Shown: positions 35,601 to 50,600 of the stretch, in pieces
Position numbering within the stretch: the stretch's first letter is position 1
How the letters are laid out: every line of letters begins with the position of its first letter
Assembly: GCF_964355755.1 (NCBI RefSeq)
Contig: NC_092677.1
Coordinates: forward strand, 19,936,101 to 20,000,100
Direction: 5' to 3'
Length of the DNA: 64,000 nucleotides
Source: Antedon mediterranea
Taxonomy: Eukaryota; Echinodermata; Crinoidea; Comatulida; Antedonidae
Program-made: the position numbers and the translations under genes
The notes under the pieces: generated by a model
What the model saw: only the letters and a program-made list of their open reading frames with translations
Told to the model about the DNA's origin: nothing
Database searches by the model: none

Positions 35601-38600
35601 AAAAGGTTAAAAGGTCAGAAGTGGTACCTCTGATAATTATTTGATTAAACTTGTCATTAAGATAAATATAAATATGTATATTACGAACAATTTGAGACCA
35701 TAATTGAGTTTCTAGAGTAAGCGGTTGTCGAGATATATGATATAGATGGCCATTTTGAAAAAGCGCCCCCACACAGTGGAAAACGCATCTAAAAGTTGAA
35801 CACCAAGTTGAAATTTGTTTCTTATGATATTATTGACCACATGAAAGTGAAAAATCAAACTTGGCCAAATTGCATAAAGTAACTTACAAATGCTGCCTGA
35901 CTATAAGTTGCAAGTTGTCTTTCCATTTTAGTTCTGACAATACTGAACCACATTTATCCAGCAAGCTGCCTGGTAATTCAAAGTAGTCCTTCTACAATTA
36001 AACTTGTTAACACGCTAAAGAACATACAGTAGGTTACTAAAAACGCCTTCACAGCAAACCACAGGCTATATACCGTTGTTCACCTGTGTGTGCAATTGTT
36101 ATTTAAATTAGGAGATCATTCAAGAATACAGTTATGGATACGTAAACACATACGAATCATTATAAGGATTCTTACAGTATTTAACAATGTTAATATATGT
36201 TTTGGTATTGGAAAATGTCATAGTTTCGATGCATTAAATACACTAATTTTGATAGCTAAAAGATTTATATTCAACTGTAACATTTTAGAGGACCCACTGT
36301 ATTTTAACAAATTCAAAGTCATTGTTAAAAGAAATAATGAAATAGAAAAATATATTGCTTTTGAAAATGATAATATGCATGCATATAACCTAAAATGGAC
36401 CAATTTAAGAGTATAGTCTGCCATTTAAATACCTCATGATTTGTATAAATTGTTACTTGATTTTTTTTTTTATCTTGTTGAGAACCATTTTTTGTTTGTT
36501 TTGTCTTGTTGCCACAGCTGGTGGTGCGTTGTGTTTTTGGAAATGAAATAATAAAAAAAAAAAAGCATATGTTGATATAACGTATGCGGTACACAATGTA
36601 TATTTATTTATATAAATATACTATACTATATAGTACTATACTATATTAATATAAAAAAATATAAGATTTCTATACATAAGAAACATTCAAATACATTTTT
36701 TATTTTTACAGGTACTCTATTTTAGGAGAAGTTTCAAGTCATTCAAGCTCAAAGCTACCAACAAACAAATCCATAATTGTCTTGGGTAAGTTTTTTTTAT
36801 GTAACAAGTCAAATTATTTACAGCAAAAAGACAGGTTATAGTTTGTTATTACCGTACTGACGCGGGTATAAGCCCACCCCCCTTGAACATGAAATCATGT
36901 CAAGTTTGGGGGGTGGGCTTATACCCGAGGATCCAAAAATGCAGATCGTCAAAAACAGCACATGTACACTGTGTGTATTATTCCACCATGCGAGCGAGCG
37001 CCCTCACGTGTACGACGTTGCCTCTAAATACGAGGTGTAGAGTGTCGGAAAATTAAGCTTATAGTTCGTGTAATTTATCGTAGAATATCTTATTTTAAAC
37101 ATCAATTGAACAAGAATTTATCAAGCAGAAAAGCAAGTATACAATGTTCGTTAAATAGAAATGTACCAAAGAAATTTAATAAGCTTGTTTATGGCAGCCG
37201 ATACCAAATAGTGGTTTTCTGTTTTGGCGACTTGTAGCGTCGTGTATGAAGCGATCTTCGACCGCGATGGAGTGTAAACAAAACAGGACCGCTAGGCCTC
37301 ATATGGCCTAGCGTATATTAGCCTAGCTTGGTTATGATCAAAGGTATTCGGTGTATGGACGTCGCCAAATACAAAATAATGTATTACGACACACACTATA
37401 GATCTTCGAATTAATGGGTGGGCTTATACCCGAGTGCCTAATTTTTCATGAAAATTAGTCAAAAGTCGGGGGTGGGCTTATACCTGAGTATGGGCTTATA
37501 CCCGCGTCAGTACGGTATATGTTTGTTGGCAAATTGCAGTTAAATTTGGAAGCATTCACTTTTACAATAACGAGTTTAAAGTTATGATTTTTGTCAAACG
37601 AATTAAATCTATGATATCACAGAATTGTACAAACAAAATTTTTTATGAAAGTTAGTTTTTAAGATTGGTCAACAAAGTTGGTCCAATGGTAATTTGCACA
37701 CATTTGGTCTGGCGTTAAAAAAGTCTGGTTGGTAAAAAAGTAGCCATTAAGTTGTCTTTTTAACTAACTATACTAATTATAATAGTACAGTATATACACA
37801 ATATTCTATTTGTAGTAGAATTCATTGATACCTATTCTGAAATTTAAGTGTTTTGATACAATATTTACAGTATTTTATCATTTCTCAATATTAATTATGT
37901 TGAGTTTTCCATATCTAGGGGGTATTTATTTGATTATATTGTACATGTTACCATATTACACCCAAAAAAATAAACGCCTCCCTAAAAATAAAAGCCTACT
38001 GAACAATAAACACCCTGGGGCGGTACAGTATGAGAGAAATTTAGTCTGAAAAAGGCAATGAGTTTTAGTTATGAATTCATCAAAAACTCTCTTTGGCAGA
38101 CAAATAACTGCATATTAGGCCTATCTTTATTGTAAAACAACTGCATTCCTCTGCTAGTTTTAAACGGACATTCCAATAAAGGTACGATAACTGGGGTGTA
38201 GGCAAGACATAATCTGTCACAGTCTGGCAGTATCACATTAAAGCAGAACTTGGCCGAGGACAATATTTTTACAACGTATTAGGGATGTACTGTACATATG
38301 ATTTCAGAACAATGTGCTTGCCATATAGCTGTCGCCGTAAATTGCTGTGACGTCACAGGTGCATCGCAAAATCTGAGTCCAGATAAGCAAAAGAAACAAT
38401 AAAAAAAGAAACATTTATCTTTTTACGATTTATGTGTGTGTGTGTTTACTAGAAATTTTCGCGATTTGCCAGACTTTGCCAGAAAACTCATTACATAAAT
38501 GTTGCGATGTACCTGTAACGTCACAGCAATTTACGGCGATGGCTGTACGGCGAGCGCGTGTGGCGATATCTTTAATTTCGCGATGGTTCTGAAATCATGT

Positions 38601-41600
38601 ACATCCCTAATACATTGTTAAAATATGGTCCTCGGTCAAGTTTTCCTTTAAAACAAATTAAATGTATATCATTATTTTCAGTGGCCTATCTTCACCGTTA
38701 TAACAAATATTGGCAGGTTATGAGCGATGAAATCAACGGCTTATCTGATGTTTAGATCCAATCCAACAATAACAATAATTAAATTTAATAATTCAATAGT
38801 TCAAAGGTTATAGATTTTTTTTTGGACATCCAGAAAAAATGTTGGCAAAATTTGTTGTGATAAACTTTAGGATCAATAGTGTCTTTAATTGATTTGTGAA
38901 ACTCTGTGATATACTGTAGGTTTACTAAAATTAATACACTTACCCTTTAAAAATTCTTCTAACTATAACTGCATTTTTCAACCCAAAATTTGAGTGATTT
39001 TAATTATAATTTTAAGAATTGACACCAAAAGATAAGATTGCATTAAATCTTCTGATTTCTATTTGATAGGTGATGATGAGTCTGGTAAGACATCTATGGC
39101 TGCTCGTCTTGAAGGTAATGAAGACCCCAAAAAAGGATCAGGATTAGAATATACATACATTGATGTGAGAGATGAGGACCGAGATGGTAAGTTAACAAAC
39201 ACAAAGCCTGCAAATTAAGTGTGGAAAAATGTTAAGTTATTGAGCTTGGCATTCTCAAAAGTGTCGCCAGAAGGGGTTATAATGCCCCCCCCCAGAAATG
39301 TTTTCTTGCTGCACCTTTAGGTAGTTATAGTCAAGAGAATGGAATCATAGAAAAGTTACCATGCAGTAGCTTATTGTTTACTACGACTCAAATAAAAATG
39401 GCCTGCAGCACTCAATCTGCGGTGTCTTATTTTAAAGGTGACTTGAAGTGTCGCCATACAGCTCTGTGTTTGGTATTTTGTCCATCCAACTGATATTTAG
39501 TGTAGCTCTGAGTAATCTGGTGTAGCATCCGTCCAAACTTTTTTCCAATTGTTTTGTCAATGTTTAATATACAGTATATTTGACAGAATAATTAGTGACC
39601 AACATTCATTCCATCATGGTTCGCTTAACAGCAGCAGGGAATATAGTACAGGTCAACCAGTACCCATGCCAACTCGTAGCCAAATAATTAGGTACGAGTT
39701 TGCATCGGTACGGGTTGGTTCCCATAACAAAAAGTCTTAGTAGATATAGCTCTATATCTATTAGCCTTTAAGGCTAATAGATATAGAGCTATATAGATAT
39801 AAATAAGTTATCGCCTTAATAGATATAGCTCTATACCTATTAATCACCTACTAATAAGTATTTTTACTCGGGGTACCCGAGTCTAGGACTTACTCATTTT
39901 CTCCTCCGATTTTTAAAGTACTACTCCTCCCTTATTAGTTGTACTGTAGTATTGAGCTGGGATTTGGCATGAATATACTACAGGCACATGTCCTCAAAGC
40001 TATAGAGCCGGATTTTTTATTTTCAAACCGGATGCAGCAATATGACTTCTCGAAGATGGTACCATATAGCCGTATTTGGTAGGTTATGGATGTGTAGTAT
40101 GTGACGTCACATCCCGTCTTATGACGTCATTACAGCTTCATTTTGCTGTACCACCCTGAGTATTGCACATTTGTGCTTTTTGGTTTGTTAATTAATTTGT
40201 TTAATTAAGAACCCACAATTTGTGACACACACCACAGCGTCATGTAGTTATATGCGGAATCTTGGCGTAGTGGTTATCACGTTTGCTTAACACGCATAAG
40301 GTACCCGGTTCGAGCCCGGGTGAAACCTTTTTTTTTAAACTTTACGGTGAAAAGTACTGTATACGCAATATGATATACACAGTATATCTTATTTTTATTA
40401 TTTTTTTACATACTTATTTTGTGTAATCGGTAATTATAAATTTTACACATGTTTATTTTGCTTTGTGCTTATTACCATATTTATTTGTAATTTAAATGGA
40501 TTAAAAAACTTTGTGTAACCAACATTTTTCGTGTAAGAGGTTTCGTAGTGTGGTGGTTATCAAGCCTGTTTAACACGCAGAAGGTTCCTGGTATGAGCCC
40601 TGGGGAAACCTATTTTTCTTAAACTTTATGGTAAAATATACTGTATACGTAATATGATATAGAGTATATCTCGTTTTATTACTAGGACTCTCTCATCTTT
40701 TCCTCTTCTTCTTCCATCCGGACACTATTGAGTAAAAAGTGCAATTTATAAAGTACTACAGTACTCCTCCCATTCGTTGTAGTATTGAGCTGGGATTTGG
40801 CATAAATATACAGCGACATGTCCTCAAAGCTATAGAGACGGATTTTAAAATTTCAAACCGGATGCAGCTATTTCACGTCTCGAAGATGGTACCGTATAGC
40901 CGTATTTGGTAGCGAGGTTATTGATGTGTATGTGACATTACATCCGGTCTTATGACGTCATTACAGCTTCTTTTTCTGTACCCCGAGTATCGCACATTCG
41001 TGCTTGTTTAGGTAGATTTTAGATATTTTTTACCTCATTAGCATAATTCAAAACCCCCACTAATAGTATTAGTGTAGATAGATTTTTCACTATTTTTAAT
41101 CTGTGAGTAACACACTTGTTTGTATACATCTATCTATTGTCTAGTTTTACAATAGGCTACCAGCAACATATTAATACTAGACATAAACAAACTGATAATA
41201 GCCAGTAACTGTTAATAAACTATCTATTTTAAATACAATAGATAGATGGACTACCAGATAGCTATTAGAAATCTATGAGTGTCATCTACTGTCTACTTAT
41301 TATAGCTATACAAGGGCTACCAATAACCTATCAATCGACTAATAACAAATAATTAATAGCCAGTTAAATATTAATCAACTATCTATTTTATATAGCTGGG
41401 ATGTAGTCATTCCATCGTTGACTCATAGAGTTAAAATCCTTAGTAGGCGAGATAAAAAGGTCTATTAAAAAAATATTAGGGCTACTAAAAATAGAGCTAT
41501 TTCTACTTAAGCCTACTTAAATCTACTAAATTTTTTTGCTATGGGTTTGGATATGGGTTAGCCAAAGTGGGTACGATTCCATTCCATCAAAATATATTCA

Positions 41601-44600
41601 TAACAAAATCAACACTTTTTTTAACATTGTCTTTAGTAATGATTTCAAAAGATAATCTGAGTATGTTGATACCAATATCTTGTCAACAATAGACCTTAGG
41701 GTTTTGGAGATATGGCCATTTGGTCACCATTTTGAAGTTGGGGCTGAAAATTTGTTACCTAGCATTTTTGGTATCCTAGCACCAAGTTAAATCAAGTGAA
41801 ATATCATATTGGGCATTAAAATCCTCACAATCCCTATTTTCATACATGAGGAACCTTGACTACAAACAGTACAATAAATACTGTATTCCATGTTTATCAT
41901 TTTACGTTGGGCTTTAAGTTTTAGACAACGTATCAAGTCTAACAATTATTGATTTTTTGTAATACGTATTTAGGTATAGTTTACAGTAGTAATAATATTG
42001 TTGATGATTGATAAATTATTGTATATACTGTAATGTAAAACAATTTAGTACAGTTTTTATGTGTTTTCCTGTTTATTGAATGTTCCAATTTTGTCAAATT
42101 GTTCTTTTTTTGCTGGTAGACATTGTTTATTAATCTAAATCAAGTTCTTGTCTACATACTAATTGATGCTAATTAAGTGTTAATGGGAAATGATTGTGAG
42201 TTGAATTGGCTCAATTTTTGGCGAAATTTTGTAACCTGAATTTTGCATTTAATTTTTGTATCAGTACAGTTTACTTTATATTGAATATAGGCCTATTTTA
42301 AGTTAAAATGTTGAATTTAATTTTTGTAGTAATTGCATGGGAATTGTCTGAATATTACTATAAACAATAGATTTACATGTAATGCATGCACAGTAAATTT
42401 GCGACGTCAAGACCTGGTTTAGGAAACTAAACAATCAAGCCTCGGACCTGTCATTTGTTTGGCAGATGTATTGTTGCTCAAAGATGTAAACAGACTTGAA
42501 TCGGTAAAGAGGTTCTCCTGATACAGCAAAACAATTATTTTTTAGATAATGACTATTTGCTTTATTACTTTTTAACTTTAAAACAATGTGGATACTATTT
42601 TCTGACATTGAAATCATTGCACTCTTTGTTGTAAATGTTAGCGAAAAAGAAAGAAATCACGAATAGAGTTAAAAAAAGGGGAAAATGAATGCTGAAATTA
42701 TTAATGAAATAAAATTATATAATTGGAAACAGTATAAAATTATATCGGGCGGTACAAATCTGTCACTAGGGTTTTACTACAACATTCGTGGCTGCAACTA
42801 GAAAGTTGATAATTGATTTTCGAACCGGCTAAAAATAAGAATTAAGCCCGTGCTTATGATGTGTTTGATTCCATTTCGAGCGCTGGACCGGGCGTAGACT
42901 CGGCCGCGCCTACAAGTTAAGTTATAAGCCTAAAGTCTAATGCTAAATTCTGCCTAAGAAATATCAGGAAGAAAGCAGACAAATTTAAATTTAACTAAGT
43001 AATTACCTCAATAGTATAATGTTAATATGTTTAATTTTATTTCCTTTTCGATTGTTCTAACCGTAAGGTGCCCTTTAAATTGAAATAGGGAATCAAGTTT
43101 AGGCCAAGAAACGGCAACCCTGAACGTTTCGGGCGCCTACATACAATGGGTTACGGCTGCTGCATAGCACATTTAAAGCTTCTTAAATTTCTTTGGTACA
43201 TTTTTTTCTAACATGCAGTAGTTGCTTATAGTAGCTTGATAAATACTCCACTTATTAAATAATTTAATAAATCAGTACAATTGACGTGTCGAAGGAAATA
43301 TTCCATGAGAAGCGACATTTTTGTGTGCAGGGTCAGAGAAAAATTTCATTTTAAAATTTTGTTTAGCAATATTGCGAATCAAACTGATTTTTTAGTCGAG
43401 AATCATAGTTTTCTATCGTATTTTTTGCTACACAATTGTAGAAATGTGTAGCAAGAAGGTTGTTTTGTATAGCTTTTTGCTATGCTACACTGGCGAAATT
43501 ATTCCCTGAGGGTAGACTAGTTCCGAAAATGGAACAATCCACTGCGGGGTTATCCAATCATAATTCAACACGCTAATACATGCATGCCATGCACATTTAG
43601 TAATAAGCTGAGAACTGAACCTCCCTTTAAGGAAAATGGTAAACACTTTTATTTTCGGTAGTCAAAGTCAAATAAAATAATTTGGTTTATCAAAAAAAAA
43701 TATAAATTGGCTTCAATTCAATACTAAATTTGCCAGATTTTGATAATAAGAAAGACTAAAGAAATTAATTTTATCGGAAAAACATTGACATTGACATTTG
43801 AGGCGGATGTGCATAATAATAATAACCGATTTATATATCAAAATAAAGAGTATTATAAAGCCTGATAACACGCAACAAAAATTACTCCCACCTGTTATGG
43901 CAGGTGGGCGATCGTGTTTTGAAAATGGGTAGGTGTTTTCTAAAGTTATTTTTAGTGCGTGGATTTCTACTTGCCGGCTTTTGTATTGAAGGATGTAATA
44001 TACTATATGATTTGCAGCATGCTCCAAAGAACATCATAAAGTTGTTTATTTTTGAAAATCAAACATCACAACATGGCCTATTATAGGTTGTTTTGATAAT
44101 ATGGGAGCAATTTAGTCTATGAATGTTAATATGGTGACCTATGTTTTTACTTGGTAGATAACTGTTGAGTGAAGATGTGCATTGACATTTTGTAGTATGT
44201 CGTTTTTGTATTCTAAAACCTAGTTTATGGGGAAGAAAAATAATGCTGTTTTCTTGTGATTTTTGTTCCACAAAAATGAAACCCACTAATTATTTGTTGA
44301 AGCCTAAGATGAACATCAAAATGATGATTATTTTGATTTTTTTTTACAGATATTACAAGATGTGGTGTGTGGCTTCTTGATGGTGATGATGACCACTCTC
44401 GTATGCTTCAATTTGCACTCACTGATGAAAATATAGAAGATGTATTGGTTATTCTGGTGGTAGATATGTCACAGCCATGGAATGTGAAAGCATCCATAGA
44501 AAAATGGTCACAGGCACTAAGTTCGCACATGGATCAATTAAAAATTACACCGCAAAAAATGAAAAATTTAAAACAAAAATGTAAGAGTTTAATCCTTAAC

Positions 44601-47600
44601 ATACTATTCTTTCAAACTACAAATTTAACTCCCACATTCATGCTTATTAGGTTATATTACACATAATACACAATATGTGAATGTGATTGGTTGACACTGC
44701 GAGGATCGTAAATCATATAATGTCCTCGAGTACGATGATATTGACTGAGTAATTTTCGCGTGATTATCTTATCCCTGTATTTAAATATATCAAATCCAGC
44801 AAATTCTCGGAGTTTGATAATGACTGATTGACTTTTATAATTCAACTGGCCATATGATGACGTCACAACATCCGATGCGCAAAATTTGTACATGAATTCG
44901 TATCTACAATTCAACAGCTTCCAGAAAACGTTTTAATCATGAGTATCACTTTTCATTCTTAACATTAAAATTTACTGTGATGATGAAATTAAGTGACCCC
45001 AAGTGTTTCACGCTTTTGATCATTATGACATCATTAACAATTTTAAAAATAGTAAATCATGCGAAAGATAATTGATTGACCTAGACAATAATATGTGGGA
45101 AAATGAAATACGGATAAGTGGAGATGCGCTCTATTAAATGTGATGAGCTATGACGAAAGAGACAAAAATCCTATATTTTATATTCGAGTGGCCATATGAT
45201 GACATCACAATGTCCGGGTAGCCATATTGATGCATGATCCGATATCTACAACTCATCTACTTCCAGAATAGCTAATAAAATTTGGATTTGTTTGGGGTCC
45301 CGCCGCTACGGCAGGATTAGGATAGGCGAGATTTGGTGTCCCCATCATTGGCTAAGCATGAATTTATTTAGCTATATCATGGCTGGATTTGATCCCATCC
45401 AAAATGATCAAACAAGCCGTGCATCCTTTTTTACAATAGGCCCTAGTATTAATTCTAAAGACAGTTGTAGACATTTACTTTATGTACCACGCATTTTGCT
45501 GCGCCGCCACAGCTACTTTGATCGTTATAGTTAATCACATTATTATATCATTATATTTAACACCTCATCTTCAGTAATACTAACAAGTTGATTTCTTATT
45601 GTATTATTATCATCACACTTACCTTATATTTTACTTTACTACATAAATACGATATACATATAATAAAATATAATGTAATTGAAAAATTAGTACTAAGTAC
45701 TAAGTACTAATGAAATTGGACAGATATTGTTAAAACTGTATTCAGAATTAAAAAAAGCTATCTAACGATACCAAACAATATAGTATTTGGTAAAATTTCA
45801 TGTTGACCCTTTGACATTTATTGGTCACTTGACTTGTTTTATTGCTAAATAACTGTAACTATGACTTTTGTATATGGGTGCAATGGAATGATCAGTATTA
45901 ATTTCTCTTTCCAATGACACCATGGATGACCATGTTTAGTGTGGATTGTTTTCAGCCATTTTGAAACCCAAAATGTTGGGTAACCCTTCCATTTTTATGT
46001 TTTTGATATACCAATGAATAACTGTGCTAAGTTTTAGAATGTTATCACAATTTGAAGGATTTGCATCAAATAAGCACCTTCACACGCCTACTATAACATA
46101 TATTGCCTTTTATATCGGTAAAATATCATTTCCCTCAAGCAAAATATCATTCCCTCTGGGATGTCATATCTTAAATTTCACCTCTAAGCAGGCAATATCT
46201 GTATAATATTACACATGTAAATATGTGAATGTGATTGATTGAAACTTAAGTAGTGTTATTTTCATGTATTGTTCATGTCCCCGTCGTTAGACTTACTTAG
46301 ACTTAGAACATTGGGCAGCAACATCTGATCTCCATCTCAATCGGTTTGGCAGTTGTGCCTTTGCATTCTCCCAGTTGAGGCCCATGTTACCAGATTTTTC
46401 GCCACTGTTCTCTTCCATGTAGTATCTGGTCTTCCTGGTTTCCTCTTACCACCATCTGGTATCCAATCAAGAGAGGTCTTTGGATGTCTGCCATCTTCTA
46501 TTCTAAGGGTGTGGCCTAACAAACTTCAGACAATGGTGCTGAGTTGCCTCTGGTCTGTCCAGGTGATACCAAGCAGTTTTCTCTGGTGGAAGACATAGTT
46601 TGCGTGCTAAGTTTTCAGTAATCTTCCAAGTTTCACTCGTATATATAGCTACTGGTATAACTAGGGAGCTATAAAGGCCAATTTTGCTCTTTGGATTGAT
46701 ATTTTTTGTTGACCAGATTTTGTGCAGTCTTCGGAAAACACTATTTGCTTTCCTAGTCTATTTGTAATGTCAATTTGTGTATCTCCTTTGCTTGAGATGT
46801 TACTGCCTATGTAAGTAAAGCTTTGGACTTCTTTAGCGACTTGCATGTTGACTTCCACGGCGAGCGGTTGCTCTTTTACAGACATAACTTTGGTTTTTTT
46901 AGAACTAATCCGGAGGCCCAACAGGTCAGTCAACCGGGCAAAGTTCCTCTTGATTCCATAGGATGTATTTATGTACCGTATTTATTTACGCAATGGTAAG
47001 GAGAAATAATAAAGGTGAGAGTATGCAATCCTGGCGTACGGCTGAGACAATGTCAAAGAACTCTGTATGTCCAGTGCCTGTTTTAACGCATCAGCATGAA
47101 TCTAGGTACAAGCTCTTAAAAATGTTGATGAATCTCTGTGGTATTCCATACAATTTGGCAATTGCCCAGACTGTTTCTCTATGTATGCTGTCGTCAAACT
47201 TAATGTATAGTTTTTGATTGAATTCCATATTCTGCGCGATAATGTTTCTGAGGGTCAGGATTTGTTCGCTGCATCATCTTCCACTACGAAATCCTGCTGG
47301 TTCCTCTCTTAACTGTGTATCCAGGGCATCGCTAAGTCTGTTTAGCAGGACAGCGCAGAATATTTTGCCTGGGACAGAAAGCAGTTTTATACCTCTTTAG
47401 TTATTGCAATTACTCTGGTCCCCCTTTTTAGGGAGTTTCTCCATCATCCCTTTGCATTGTTTCTTGAAAGCTAATAGATATTCAGATGATAGATTCTTTA
47501 CCCATTTGCATTCAAGAATGCGACACAATCATAATTTTATGAAGAACAATATTTAAAACTTACTTCAAAAAGTAGAGTGGCATTTTTTGTAAAAAATATT

Positions 47601-50600
47601 TCTTGTTTTATGTAGTAATTCGACAGTTTCAGATGTATGTAGAACCAGATAACACTCCAGATGCATCAAGCAAAAAGATAACAGTAGCTACACCTAATGA
47701 TGAGGAGCAAGTTCTACTTCCACTTGGAGAGACCACATTAACATCTAATTTAGGATTGCCTATTATTGTAGTATGCACCAAGGTAAGTCAAGATGAAGTT
47801 GCAATTAATTCTAATTTTTAACACACAAAATGACTGAAGACTGACAAAGTAAAAAAATATTTTGAAATTGTCCTGTCGCAATACGAGAGCCGCAACTGAT
47901 GATGAGATGAAAGTAAATACAAACTTTACTTAATGATCTTGGAGTGTAAAAGTCTTGAAATAAATATACTATTCATCTTAATTCTGATCAATGATAACAA
48001 CAGATTAGAAGTATACTCTACAATAATTAAAAACAATTGTCACAAATTAATAGTTTATTAACAAACCAACTGAAAACAACATTAACAACTTCATTGTTTA
48101 CTACCAGCATATCATGTAAAATGATATGAATGACGGTCAAACGCATTGCCCAAGTTACCACAGGAAATGCATGTCAGAATAACTGCTTAAATCTTTACAA
48201 ATGTCCCAGACCTCTTACTTTAGTAGGTTAAGGTCATTTGAAAAGGCCTGAATGGTAAAGTTGTGTGTTCTGCAAAACCAAAAATCCAACTTGGAATAAA
48301 AACAAAAACTCTTTATGAAAAAACCTTTTTGAAATAAAATATTACAATTTTTTCTGTCTGCCCTATATACAGTAATAGTGTAACTGATAGTTGATAATAG
48401 GATGATAATAACATTGTGTAAGCATTTTATTTATTTATTTTTAGTCTGATGCAGTGTCAAGTCTAGAGAAAGAATTTGATTACAAAATTGAACATTTTGA
48501 TTACATTCAGCAGTTCATCAGAAAGTTCTGTCTATGTTGTATCCTTTTTGGTTCATATGTAAAATAAGAACTTCTCAGTCAAGAATAATGTATTTGCATG
48601 TTTTATGGAATTATAGTTTGAGCCTATTTTACACTATAAATGGATGTATTTTTTTTGGTATAATTTTATATAATATCCAAAGATTTTTTTCGGCACATAG
48701 TTTTATTTGTTGGCTTTGGTATTTTATAAATAAAAAATGAGAAATATAGAAAAGAAAGACTAGTGTTGCACGAAAGTTCTACATTGTTTTATTTTGCTTA
48801 TGTGACTTTCGATCCTTTGTGAAGGAAAAAGAAAAAAAAAACAATAACTTTTTAGAGAAAATACCAAGTCTTCCCCAATTTTGAATGGATTCTTAGACTT
48901 CTTCTTTTAAGATTTGAGGCCATTTAAAACTTGACCTTTGACCTGATATAATATCCGATTCTTCAGAACTCGTAAACCGTACATCCTAGAAACATGATAC
49001 TGTAATAGTGTCAAATACAAAAGTACTACTTTCTATTCATGTTTAATAGAAACATATGCATTTAACTCAATACTATAGGAGTAACTGGTTGTATCTTAAT
49101 TCAACATTATAATACTTGGATCAGATTATAAACCAACCCTCCAGTAATGGTATGTTGCTCTTTGGTGAATCTAGCGCCATCCACTTTGTCGTATACACAA
49201 AATATGAAATATTCAATCTGGTGCCGGTCTGCCTATGATCAAGCTGGTTGTTTTTGGGCCAATGTCCTAATCAATTGCCTAAACATTCCAAGACCATCTG
49301 TTGAAGTCCATTAAAACATTGTTCTAATTATTCACGCATACCCCCCCCCCCCCTCATTTATTTTTTTGGGGATCGTCCCCTTATTTTCAATGCAAAACCC
49401 CATAATGTTTCATATGTATTTGCTGTACTATTGATTATGAGTATCTGCAGAAAAATGCGTGGAGATAGTAGATGGATAGGTAGATAAAATTGTATTCGTC
49501 ATAAAATAAATTAAATTACATTATGAAAATTGTCTTCCTTGGCAAGAATATAAATATAACAAGAAATATTTCTTACAAAAAACTCTGCTCGCTTATTGAA
49601 AAATATTTTTTATTTCAAATGTTTTTGAATGTGTCATTTTATTGTCACATAATAGATAGTTATTTTACCTGAAAAAATGTAATTTAAAGCAACAAATACT
49701 TAAATTGTCTGTCAGACAATGGTTTTTGGGTTTCTTTTCATTTTTTATATGTGAATAAATATTACTTTTTTGTTACAGAAGTGAATACTCAATTTCTGTC
49801 ACTTTAGTTAATTTTATTGCTAAGGTCAAATCTGGGGGTCACTTCATCACCCTCGATATTTCAATTGTGAAGTATCCTATTACAAACACAAACTTTAATG
49901 GACTGTTTCGATAATAATTCAATGAATATCTGACACTGACAGTGAATATAGGGATTTGTAATGTTAGCATGACATGTCCTAATAGACTCTTTCCCAGCCG
50001 TTTTTTGGGTCTACTGTAGCAGCTGGAATCAATAAATCATAGTGGAGTTTCCATTTTCACAAAACTGTCTGTCCTTAGAACTATAACTGCTGCTTGCTTT
50101 AGCTTCTGATTGAGTAGTCCTAATGGGACGTAGCGGGCTAGAGCAGCAGCGTGAAAAGACCATATATAAAATTTATTTAAAATACTTATAAAACAAATTA
50201 CACAAAAATATTTATAAATACTGCACAGGTATGAATATTAAAGCCATCGGTATTACAAATCGTGAATTAACAATATGAATAGCATTTGGAACAAAAGATA
50301 TAGTCTAAATCGTGAATTATTTGATCGTGGTGGTCTAACTCTCCCTGATCTATTTACAGTAAATTCATTTTGTAATGAGTGAGAACTGTTTCCCATAATT
50401 TTTGTGACTTTACTCAACGTTTGTTTTTCATAAACACCATCAACATCTTTAACAATTGAACCAATTATTCTAGAAGCTGTTTTGCACACTCTCCTTAGTC
50501 TAGTCTTATTCTTCTCTGTTAGATTCACAAACCATGCATACATGTTAAAACTAAAATAGATTGGATGACCGTTTCATAAAACAACTTAAGTGTGACATTA

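Larger units (their letters stand above)
39895..41010. repeat. Duplicated block carrying tRNA-like units
   Basis: 39935-40185 and 40780-41015 are diverged direct copies (GAGCTGGGATTTGGCAT ... GTCTTATGACGTCATTACAG). Between them lie two tRNA-like units, each followed by AAACTTTAxGGT and ACTGTATACG. The order is block, tRNA unit, tRNA unit, block. Confidence 0.7.
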
